NCBI RefSeq assembly: GCF_023228785.1
Contig: NZ_JALOAN010000036.1
Span: 1 to 23,937, forward strand
Source of the DNA: Sulfurimonas sp.
GTDB lineage: Bacteria > Campylobacterota > Campylobacteria > Campylobacterales > Sulfurimonadaceae
DNA: 23,937 bases
Direction of reading: 5' to 3'
This document shows positions 14,838 through 21,573 of the stretch, one piece after another. Both the position numbers and the translations under genes were made by a program. The notes beneath the pieces were generated by a model. It saw only the letters and a list, made by a program, of their open reading frames with translations, had not been told where the DNA came from and made no database searches. Position 1 is the first letter of the stretch, and the number at the start of each line of letters is the position of its first letter.

Positions 14838-17141
14838 TTAAAACTTCAGTGTAGCACGAGCATAATAGTAAGCTCCGCTATATCCAAATGGAGAGTACCT
14901 TGAATAAGGCTTTATAGCATCTCGTCCATAAAAATTGTTGATAGGTTGTGAGAATTTTTCTGGATATGCATCAAAGATATTATGACCACCTATTGCTACT
15001 TTAAATTTTTTTGTAAAAGCATAAGCGAGATCTAGATCTGCAGTCCATGACTCTTTAAATGTATATTTTTGATTGTCAATTACTTGTGAGTATGAGCCAT
15101 AGCCTGAGAGATTTAACGTTATAGTTGTTTTTTGGATCTCATACTTATTTAGCAAACGCAAAGAGTGTTTTGGCTGTCCGTTTTCTATCCTATCTATCTG
15201 CTCTTTTGAGTTGATACGATTCATACCTGAATCATTAAAACTATCTACTTTATTTATGGAATAGTTGTACCATAAACTAGAATGAAGCTTGGAGTTACCC
15301 TCAAAATCAAATCTATGCGTTAGTTTTGCATCTATCCCTTGCGTAACAGTATCAACTGCATTTGTAAAAAACCTTGCTTTGTCGACTCCGTAAGTGTTTA
15401 GTATGGCTTGTTGGGTTGGCGAAGCTGTAGATCCACCAATTTCATTTGAGAGCATAATTCTGTCTTTTACCTGTGTGTAAAAATAGTCAAGCATAAAGTA
15501 TGTAGCGCTTGTTGGTTGATAGACTCCACCAATTGTTAAGTGTTTTGATTTTTCAGCTTTAAGTTTTTTTGCGCCTAATGCTTTAGAGATCTCTTGTTCT
15601 GGTCTAAAAGTTCCCTCCATCTTCCCACCAAAAGTAGAAGTGTGCGAGTAGTTTGACTGTGCCAAAGATGGCGCTCTAAAACCTGTACTAATAGAAGATC
15701 TAAAAAGAAGAGTCTCAATAGCTTTGTAGCCCATTGATAGCTTAGCATTTAGCGTTTGGCCAAAATCACTATAGTTCTCATATCTTGTAGCTCCCTCTAG
15801 CGATAAACTCTCTATTGGCGAGTAGATCCCATCAACATACAAAGCATAGTTTGAACGTGATGCGTCAACTTCATTTTCTGGTCTATAGCCTGCAAAACCT
15901 TGAGATATACCATTTGTGTAGGAGCTTGCATCTCCTTTTTTAACAACATAGTTTTCATAACGATACTCCCCGCCAAAAGCGAGTTCAAACTTATCAAACA
16001 TATGTTTTAAATCAAGATTTGTAGTGTTTTGCATAAAACTAAGCTCTCCAAGATTAAACGAAGTCGGCGAAGATGCCGCGTAACCATAGTTCATGCTATT
16101 TCTTAATTTATAGCCTATTTCATTGTAACCATATGTATTACTTAGATCCCACTCTGTATCTTTGTACTTTCCTTTTGCTCCAAGAACAAAAGAGTAGTCT
16201 AAGATCTCGGCTTCTATTATTGGTAAAAAACCGTTTGAGTATATTGCACTTGTGTTTGCATCGTGAGGTCTAAAAAACGCACTAGCTTCACTCTCTCTAT
16301 AATTAAAAAGAGCATTTGAATAAAGAGTAAGATCATCAACACTAAAGCTTTCTGCATTTAAAACTAAGTTTAAGTTTTTTGCATCAGGTCTACCAGCATG
16401 TGTTTTTACAGATGCAGGGCTAAGTCTTCTGTCTTTTCCTGCTCTTTGAGTCTGCTCTTCATCTTTTGCACTAAGAGAGAGGTTTAAAAATCCATCATAT
16501 TCTAAAGGAATAGAGACAAAACCACCAGCTTCTAAACCTTTTCCATCTCCTTTATCTCTAATGCCTATGTGCGAAGATATCTCATTTTGATGACCAAAAC
16601 CTTTTAAGATGATGTTTATTACGCCACTTATAGCGTCAGATCCGTACTGAGCGGCTGCACCATCTCTTAAGATCTCGATCTTATCAATTGCCACAAGTGC
16701 AATTGTGTCTAGATCTACACCGCTTGAACCTCTCCCTATAGTGCCATTTACATGTAAAAGTGCCGAGGTGTGAACTCTTTTTCCATTTACTAAAACAAGT
16801 ACTTGATCTGGCGACATTCCTCTAAGAGTAAAAGCTCTTACATGATCACTTCCATCTGCCACAGAAGTCTCAGGAGCGTTAAACCCAGCTACAAAGTAAC
16901 GCATAACATCGGTTAGTGAGGTTAGTCCTGAGTCTTCTATTTGAGTGTGAGTTATAACATCTACGGGAGAGCGAGATTCTAAAAAGTTTTTAGCACCGCT
17001 TCTAGATCCAACATCGGCTTTTAGCTCACTTCTCATATCTAGTAGATCTTGTAAATCATCATCCAAAGAAGCTTCTGCAAAAAGCTCTGAGCTTAAAAAG
17101 ATAGCTGCAAATAGAGAGAGAAATTTTTTATACTTTAACAT
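14838..17141 (-). CDS. TonB-dependent outer-membrane receptor
   Basis: A 767-residue outer-membrane barrel with an N-terminal plug. The signal peptide is residues 1-22 (LFAAIFLSSELFA). The plug spans about 45-165, with LRGMSPDQVLVLVNGKRV and RDGAAAQYGSDAISGVINIIL as typical plug motifs, and the barrel fills the rest to the terminal aromatic F (ATLKF). Between signal peptide and plug lies an acidic stretch (SLDDDLQDLLDMRSEL) but no full secretin/STN signalling domain as in FecA-type receptors. The ligand is unknown; nothing nearby encodes siderophore synthesis or an inner-membrane importer, so it may sense rather than import. It lies six bases after the YfiR-family gene and ten before the kinase gene, in one operon. 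Confidence 0.92.
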   Translation of the reverse strand: MLKYKKFLSLFAAIFLSSELFAEASLDDDLQDLLDMRSELKADVGSRSGAKNFLESRSPVDVITHTQIEDSGLTSLTDVMRYFVAGFNAPETSVADGSDHVRAFTLRGMSPDQVLVLVNGKRVHTSALLHVNGTIGRGSSGVDLDTIALVAIDKIEILRDGAAAQYGSDAISGVINIILKGFGHQNEISSHIGIRDKGDGKGLEAGGFVSIPLEYDGFLNLSLSAKDEEQTQRAGKDRRLSPASVKTHAGRPDAKNLNLVLNAESFSVDDLTLYSNALFNYRESEASAFFRPHDANTSAIYSNGFLPIIEAEILDYSFVLGAKGKYKDTEWDLSNTYGYNEIGYKLRNSMNYGYAASSPTSFNLGELSFMQNTTNLDLKHMFDKFELAFGGEYRYENYVVKKGDASSYTNGISQGFAGYRPENEVDASRSNYALYVDGIYSPIESLSLEGATRYENYSDFGQTLNAKLSMGYKAIETLLFRSSISTGFRAPSLAQSNYSHTSTFGGKMEGTFRPEQEISKALGAKKLKAEKSKHLTIGGVYQPTSATYFMLDYFYTQVKDRIMLSNEIGGSTASPTQQAILNTYGVDKARFFTNAVDTVTQGIDAKLTHRFDFEGNSKLHSSLWYNYSINKVDSFNDSGMNRINSKEQIDRIENGQPKHSLRLLNKYEIQKTTITLNLSGYGSYSQVIDNQKYTFKESWTADLDLAYAFTKKFKVAIGGHNIFDAYPEKFSQPINNFYGRDAIKPYSRYSPFGYSGAYYYARATLKF

Positions 17142-17146
17142 CTTTA

Positions 17147-17653
17147 TTAGCCTTTGATTACATCTGCGATTTGTAGTAGTGATGATTTGATTTGTAGGTT
17201 TTGCTCTTTAGCACTTGTTAGGTTGATCTTTAGTTTTGGTTTTTGAGATGCAAAATATATCTGCACTATTCCTTTTTTCTCAGCAAATCCTCTAAGATCA
17301 CTAATAGTTAAAACATTAGTATTTTTAAGTTTTAGCAAAATTTCATCAAGTTCTATAGAAGTAACATTTGAGACATACAAAACATCTGTTTTTTGTATCT
17401 CTTTTATGTCTGATATATATCTAATCTCTACATTTTTACCTTTGATCTGCTTGCCTTTATAGACTTGCTCCAAAGTATCTCCAAAAGAGTTGTGTAACAT
17501 TGTGATGATAAAAGTATCACGACTCTCATCTTCCCATGTGATAAACTTAGCTATTTTGCCGATGATCAAGGCTTGGATCTTGTTTTCTGACTCATATGAA
17601 AATAGTGAAGTTGTAAAGAGTAGAAAAAATAAAAAAAACATTGGTTTTGACAT
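17147..17653 (-). CDS. YfiR-family (DUF4154) periplasmic protein
   Basis: Secreted protein of 168 residues with a clear signal peptide (residues 3-19, MFFLFFLLFTTSLFS). The mature part has the DUF4154 pattern: IQALIIGKIAKFITWED near the start, VLTISDLRGFAEKKGIVQIYF around 110-130, and a C-terminal ISSxLLxLA-like end (IKSSLLQIADVI). In Pseudomonas, YfiR binds the periplasmic domain of the diguanylate cyclase YfiN and holds it inactive. Here the only gene in the operon with a CHASE8-like periplasmic domain is the kinase two genes downstream, so YfiR is inferred to control that kinase. It is the first gene of the operon; ATG at 17653 with AAAGGA about 11 bases upstream, which is a long spacing. 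Confidence 0.85.
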   Translation of the reverse strand: MSKPMFFLFFLLFTTSLFSYESENKIQALIIGKIAKFITWEDESRDTFIITMLHNSFGDTLEQVYKGKQIKGKNVEIRYISDIKEIQKTDVLYVSNVTSIELDEILLKLKNTNVLTISDLRGFAEKKGIVQIYFASQKPKLKINLTSAKEQNLQIKSSLLQIADVIKG

Positions 17654-17684
17654 TAAGAGAGGGTTCCTTTAAAATTGATAGTAA

Positions 17685-17690
17685 ATTATA
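17685..17690 (-). promoter_or_regulatory. -10 box of the YfiR-receptor-kinase operon
   Basis: On the minus strand this reads TATAAT (context GCATATAATTTACT), about 32 bases before the ATG at 17653. A start near 17678 gives a leader of about 25 bases with the AAAGGA site. No clear -35 box, as is usual in Campylobacterota. Confidence 0.55.
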
Positions 17691-17778
17691 TGCTTGCTTA
17701 TTACTAGTGATTGTATGTCCAAAAAGTATCACAAAAGTATCAATTTGAATTTTACAAGAAAATATAAAGCCTATAAGA

Positions 17779-17784
17779 TATACT
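17779..17784 (+). promoter_or_regulatory. -10 box of the ArsC-family gene
   Basis: TATACT lies 37 bases before the ATG at 17822, followed by a good ribosome binding site AAAAGGAAAA close to the start. This promoter diverges from that of the signalling operon; about 150 bases separate the two start codons. Confidence 0.45.
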
Positions 17785-17821
17785 TTCTAATTAATATTGC
17801 AAAACTATAAAAGGAAAATTT

Positions 17822-18175
17822 ATGCATGAAGTTACTATTTGGTATAACCCAAATTGCTCAAAATGTCGTGAAGCTTTGGCTATTTTAGATGAAAATGAAT
17901 GTGAGATTGTTGCTGTTGAGTACTTAAAAACAATCCCTACAAAAGATGAGATCACAACAGCTCTTACTATGCTTGGAATGAACCCTAGAGAGCTTATGAG
18001 AACGAAAGAAGAGATCTATAGTGAGCTAGATCTAGGAGCTGAAGATGACTATGACAACTTAGTCGACGCGATGATAAAACATCCTATACTAATAGAACGC
18101 CCAATAATCTTTAAAGACTCAAAAGCGATCATTGGACGACCAACATCTGCTATAGCTAAGTTTTTACAAGGCTAA
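17822..18175 (+). CDS. ArsC-family arsenate reductase-like protein
   Basis: Small thioredoxin-fold reductase of 117 residues, the usual length. The catalytic cysteine is C12 in YNPNCSKCRE, and the three arginines that bind the oxyanion in E. coli ArsC are present as R60 (ELMRTKE), R93 (IERPI) and R106 (IGRPT). An additional C15 makes a CSKC pair. The family includes glutaredoxin-dependent arsenate reductases and the YfgD/Spx-like relatives of unclear function. No arsR, acr3 or arsB lies nearby, so arsenic resistance is not supported by context. It is a single gene with its own promoter, ending six bases before the convergent IscU-like gene. Confidence 0.85.
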   Translation: MHEVTIWYNPNCSKCREALAILDENECEIVAVEYLKTIPTKDEITTALTMLGMNPRELMRTKEEIYSELDLGAEDDYDNLVDAMIKHPILIERPIIFKDSKAIIGRPTSAIAKFLQG

Positions 18176-18181
18176 GACGCT

Positions 18182-18736
18182 CTAAGCTTTTTTGCTTTTG
18201 TCTTTTTTGACAAAAGCACAATCTCCGCTTGAGTAAGGACAAGTTTTTACTATGCTCATCTCAAAGTGATCCTCTTCTATGCCCTCTTGTTTTCTATCAT
18301 AGTGACGCATTGCAGCACGGAATGCTGTTAGGATAATATTTGCGCTATCTTGATGTGCAGTTGAGATGTGCTCAACTTGCTCGCCCTCTGGCTTGCTTGT
18401 ATCTACCTTTGGTTTCTCTAAGTTTGCATATGACTCTTTTAGATCTTCTTCAAGTCCATGGACTGTAACTAAGACATTGACTATTGACTCACCTTTTATC
18501 ATCTCACTAAGAAGTGAGCCTAGAGTAGCTGCGTCTGGGCTTGAGGCATTGGTTCCAAACTTTACATCTAAGATGTGAGAGCTATCTCTTTTTAGATAGA
18601 TGATTGCGTATGTTTTTGTTGCGTTATCTATACCAATACCAACACAGTCAGGATCTCGCATATCCCCATAGTTTTGGGGTTGGAGCATATGTCTTCCTAT
18701 CTCCGCTTCTAATTCTTGTTGTTCTTTGTCTTGCAT
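18182..18736 (-). CDS. IscU/NifU-N-like protein lacking the three scaffold cysteines
   Basis: Residues 10-150 align by eye to the IscU fold: RHMLQPQNYGDMRDPDCVGIG at the start, ILDVKFGTNAS and LLSEMIKGESI in the middle, and EHISTAHQDSANIILTAFRAAM at the end. True scaffolds bind Fe-S clusters through three cysteines, C37, C63 and C106 in E. coli. Here those positions hold no cysteine: the ACGD region reads NATK, the GCGSAIA region reads NASSPDAA, and HCS becomes HIS (H123-I124-S125). The remaining cysteines are C31 and a pair C166/C173 in a C-terminal extension (KTCPYSSGDCAF) not found in IscU. A Fe-S scaffold role is therefore doubtful. It follows the dCMP deaminase gene by two bases, with GAGGG as ribosome binding site. 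Confidence 0.75.
   Translation of the reverse strand: MQDKEQQELEAEIGRHMLQPQNYGDMRDPDCVGIGIDNATKTYAIIYLKRDSSHILDVKFGTNASSPDAATLGSLLSEMIKGESIVNVLVTVHGLEEDLKESYANLEKPKVDTSKPEGEQVEHISTAHQDSANIILTAFRAAMRHYDRKQEGIEEDHFEMSIVKTCPYSSGDCAFVKKDKSKKA
18193..18218. other. Perfect 10-bp inverted repeat in the 3' end of the IscU-like gene
   Basis: TGCTTTTGTC and GACAAAAGCA flank a 6-nt T-only loop (plus strand). It encodes the lysine-rich C-terminus of the IscU-like protein and lies 18 bases after the stop of the convergent ArsC-family gene. It lacks a T tail after the stem, so it is not a standard terminator, but it could protect or end the ArsC-family transcript. Confidence 0.4.
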
Positions 18737-18738
18737 AT

Positions 18739-19191
18739 TTAACCCTCTACATTAGTTGATGAAAGCTTTTCTATACTAACACCATTATCTTTTAAAAATT
18801 TTGAAATAACCTCTGAATGAGTGTGCTCATACTCTTTTGCATAAACAATTCTTTTTATCCCACTTGCTATGAGATTTTTACTACATTCACTACAAGGTTC
18901 TAATGTTACATAGATAGTTGCATCTTCTATAGAAATACCCTTTCTAGCCGCCCAAATGATGGCATTCATCTCTGCGTGGATCTCATAAGTTTTTGACCAC
19001 TCATGATGCTCTTTTGTATACTCATCTTTCCAATAATCACAACAGTTTGTAAAACCTGCTGGTGTGCCATTGTAACCAGTGCTTAAAATTCTGCCATCTT
19101 TCACAATGACTGCACCAACTTGCTTTGAGACACACTTAGATGCTGTTGATATCTCTGTTGCAATGTTTATAAAGTTCTCATCACTCAACAT
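18739..19191 (-). CDS. dCMP deaminase (ComEB-like)
   Basis: Zinc enzyme converting dCMP to dUMP, feeding thymidylate synthesis; cytosolic. The catalytic HAEMN motif is H72-A-E74 with E74 as proton shuttle, and the second zinc motif is PCSEC with C100 and C103. The NGTPAGFTNCCD segment (41-52) with extra cysteines and a nearby histidine is typical of dCMP deaminases that bind a second zinc. Length (150) is normal. The start overlaps the end of the SurA-like gene by 11 bases and the stop lies two bases before the IscU-like gene, so the three are one operon without an obvious shared function. Confidence 0.92.
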   Translation of the reverse strand: MLSDENFINIATEISTASKCVSKQVGAVIVKDGRILSTGYNGTPAGFTNCCDYWKDEYTKEHHEWSKTYEIHAEMNAIIWAARKGISIEDATIYVTLEPCSECSKNLIASGIKRIVYAKEYEHTHSEVISKFLKDNGVSIEKLSSTNVEG

Positions 19192-20017
19192 TTCTAATCA
19201 TCTTTATATCAGCATTATGGCGAAGTCTTGCAAAGTAGTTACCTAAAACTTGTTCTCTTTGTTCTGACATCATCATATTCATAACTTGATTTTTTACACT
19301 CTCTATATCTGCTTCTTTTGCCGGTTCTATCTCTTTAATATAAAAACTCGCATATGCGCCTTTTCCATTTGGGACAACGGGTGTAAAACTGCTTAGCGGA
19401 GTGCTCTCTAAAAGTTGTGCTAACTCTGGAGCAATTCTATCGTATGGAAGATTTTGCTCAGAGCTTGTTATATCTGGAGAGTAAAACATTGGGTTGTCTA
19501 TTTTTTCTTGAAGTCTCTCTTTATTTTGTGCATTATATATAACGACATTAAAACCACTTGGATGTACAAATGCCTCTTTGTGAAGAGAGTAGTAACTCTT
19601 TATCTCATCGTCACTTGGCTCTTCTATAACACTATAAGCAATAGATGAATATAATTTTTGAGAAAGAAGTTTCTCTTTAATTTTTTCTTTTAACTCTACC
19701 GAAGTCAAGCCATTTGATTCTCTGATAGCTTCATAAAATTCATTCACATTTAGACCATTTCTTTCTGCTGATTTTTTTATATCATCATAGACTTCACTAC
19801 TATCAACTGTGATTTTTCTCTCTTGTACTTCTTGAAGCTCTAACTTTTTTCTTATAAGAGCATCAGTAGCAACCACGGCATCTACCCTTGAGAGTTGCAT
19901 CTCTTTTTTTATCTCATGAAGGGTTATCGCATCACCTTGCACTACAACTGCTACACCATCTATCATTTTAGCTTCTAACGATAAAGCTAGTAAAATTGTT
20001 AAAACTATTTTTTGCAT
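19181..20017 (-). CDS. Periplasmic SurA-like chaperone, Cj1289-type
   Basis: Secreted protein with a short signal peptide (residues 1-16, LTILLALSLEA), followed by the SurA-N type opening IDGVAVVVQGDAITLHEIKKEM and a helical chaperone domain to about residue 130. The following region (135-230) is a parvulin-like domain with weak motifs, and a final helix (ESVKNQVMNMMMSEQ) swaps back as in SurA. It most resembles Campylobacter Cj1289, a SurA-like outer-membrane protein chaperone; peptidyl-prolyl isomerase activity is uncertain. TAGGAT precedes the ATG. It is divergent from gltX, a neighbour it also has in C. jejuni as I recall. First gene of a three-gene operon. Confidence 0.8.
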   Translation of the reverse strand: MQKIVLTILLALSLEAKMIDGVAVVVQGDAITLHEIKKEMQLSRVDAVVATDALIRKKLELQEVQERKITVDSSEVYDDIKKSAERNGLNVNEFYEAIRESNGLTSVELKEKIKEKLLSQKLYSSIAYSVIEEPSDDEIKSYYSLHKEAFVHPSGFNVVIYNAQNKERLQEKIDNPMFYSPDITSSEQNLPYDRIAPELAQLLESTPLSSFTPVVPNGKGAYASFYIKEIEPAKEADIESVKNQVMNMMMSEQREQVLGNYFARLRHNADIKMIRNVE

Positions 20018-20146
20018 CTGTTATCCTATAAATTAAAGATGTAATTTTATCTATTTTTAGCCAATACTTGCCTAAAGTGGACTCAAACTCTAGACTTTTA
20101 CCATATATTAACAAAAAACTCTCTAAAATCTCACTACTAAACTTCT

Positions 20147-20158
20147 TATAATAAAAGG
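20147..20158 (+). promoter_or_regulatory. -10-like box and ribosome binding site before gltX
   Basis: TATAAT (20147-20152) runs directly into AAAAGG (20153-20158), seven bases before the ATG at 20166. If the box is used, transcription would begin after the ribosome binding site and leave about seven leader bases. More likely one of the two is functional: the AAAAGG belongs to a transcript from further upstream, or the mRNA is nearly leaderless. Confidence 0.35.
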
Positions 20159-20165
20159 CTCTTTC

Positions 20166-21554
20166 ATGGTTGTTACTCGTTTTGCTCCATCTCCTACAGG
20201 TTATCTTCATATTGGTGGTTTAAGAACCGCTCTTTTTTCCTATCTTTGGGCTAAAAAAAATGGTGGAAAGTTTCTTCTTCGCATTGAAGATACAGATAAA
20301 GCAAGAAACTCACAAGAGGCGGCAGATGCCATTCTTAAGGCTTTTGAATGGTTGGGTTTAACGCATGATGAGGAGATAGTTTATCAATCACAAAGAGATG
20401 AGATCTACACTAAGTATATCAAGCAACTTTTGGATGAGAAAAAAGCATATAAATGCTATATGTCAAAAGAGGAACTAGCAGATCTTCGTGAGACTCAAAT
20501 GGCAAATAAGCAAAGAACTATGTATGATGGAAGATTTCGTGATTTTGAAGGAGTTGCACCCGAAGGAATCGAGCCAGTTATCCGTATAAAAGCACCTCAA
20601 AACACAGAAATCATAGTTCGCGATGGAGTTAAGGGCGATGTTAAATTTCAAGCAAATGACATACTAGATGACTTTGTAATTGCAAGAGCTGATGGCTCAC
20701 CAACCTATAACCTTGTTGTAGCAATAGATGACCATTTAATGGGTGTAAATGAAGTTATCCGCGGGGATGACCATCTCTCAAACACTCCAAAGCAGATAGT
20801 TATCTATGAGGCTTTAGGCTTTGAGATCCCAAAGTTTTACCATGTTCCTATGATACACAATGCAGAGGGCAAAAAACTCTCAAAAAGAGATGGAGCTACT
20901 GATGTTATGGAGTATAAAAACATGGGCTACACTCCTGAGGCACTTCTAAACTTTTTAGTTCGTTTAGGCTGGAGCCATGGGGATCAAGAGATCTTTAGTA
21001 TGGAGGAGATGATAACTCATTTTAACCCTAAAGATATAAACAAATCAGCTTCTATCTATAACACTCAAAAGCTAGACTGGTTAAGTGCTCACTACCTTAA
21101 AAATAGCTCTAACAAAGTCTTAGCAGATCTACTTAGTGAGTTTGATCTAGTCTTGACTTCACACGATAAAAAAGAGATCTTGCTAGATGTTATAAAAGAG
21201 CGTGCAAAGACTTTAAAAGAGATGGCAGAACTAACTAAAGAGATCTTAGCAACTCCCCGTTTTTATGATGAAAAAGCTGTAAAAAAGGCTTTTAAAGAGG
21301 ACTCTGCGGATATTTTAAGTGCATTTAGCCTAAAACTTCAAAACTCAGATGAGCTACATCTTCCAAGTGACTACCACGATGCTATGCAAGAAGTAGTAGA
21401 TGAGATGGCTATTGGTTTTGGAAAGATTGGTCAGCCTTTACGCGTGGCACTCTTAGGAAAGATGAGTGGTCCGGGACTAGATGAAGTTATGGCTATCATT
21501 GGGAAAAATGAGACTATTTTGAGAATAAAAAACGCACTAGATGCAAACGCTTAA
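20166..21554 (+). CDS. gltX: Glutamyl-tRNA synthetase
   Basis: Class I aminoacyl-tRNA synthetase charging tRNA with glutamate; cytosolic. The HIGH-type signature is H15-I-G-G in APSPTGYLHIGGLRTAL, and the second signature is KLSKR at 237-241. The C-terminal anticodon-binding domain follows from about 320. The zinc-binding cysteine set of E. coli GluRS is absent, with a single cysteine at YKCYM. Length (462) is normal. Campylobacterota commonly carry two gltX genes, one of which charges tRNA-Gln for later amidation by GatCAB; which one this is cannot be decided from sequence here, but its pairing with the Cj1289-type gene suggests the copy called gltX2 in C. jejuni. The ABC exporter gene follows after 19 bases. 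Confidence 0.96.
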   Translation: MVVTRFAPSPTGYLHIGGLRTALFSYLWAKKNGGKFLLRIEDTDKARNSQEAADAILKAFEWLGLTHDEEIVYQSQRDEIYTKYIKQLLDEKKAYKCYMSKEELADLRETQMANKQRTMYDGRFRDFEGVAPEGIEPVIRIKAPQNTEIIVRDGVKGDVKFQANDILDDFVIARADGSPTYNLVVAIDDHLMGVNEVIRGDDHLSNTPKQIVIYEALGFEIPKFYHVPMIHNAEGKKLSKRDGATDVMEYKNMGYTPEALLNFLVRLGWSHGDQEIFSMEEMITHFNPKDINKSASIYNTQKLDWLSAHYLKNSSNKVLADLLSEFDLVLTSHDKKEILLDVIKERAKTLKEMAELTKEILATPRFYDEKAVKKAFKEDSADILSAFSLKLQNSDELHLPSDYHDAMQEVVDEMAIGFGKIGQPLRVALLGKMSGPGLDEVMAIIGKNETILRIKNALDANA

Positions 21555-21573
21555 ACTCGGTTTGTGGTAAAAG

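Noticed and set aside
15812..16273. Small open frames inside the TonB receptor gene on both strands
   Set aside because: They lie wholly within a well-supported long gene, show no family features and have unlikely composition.
14838..17141. TonB receptor as a FecA-type receptor controlling a sigma factor
   Set aside because: There is no N-terminal STN signalling domain and no sigma/anti-sigma pair nearby; the partner genes are YfiR-like and a kinase.
17822..18175. Arsenic resistance locus
   Set aside because: Only the ArsC-family gene is present; no ArsR, Acr3/ArsB or ArsA gene is nearby.
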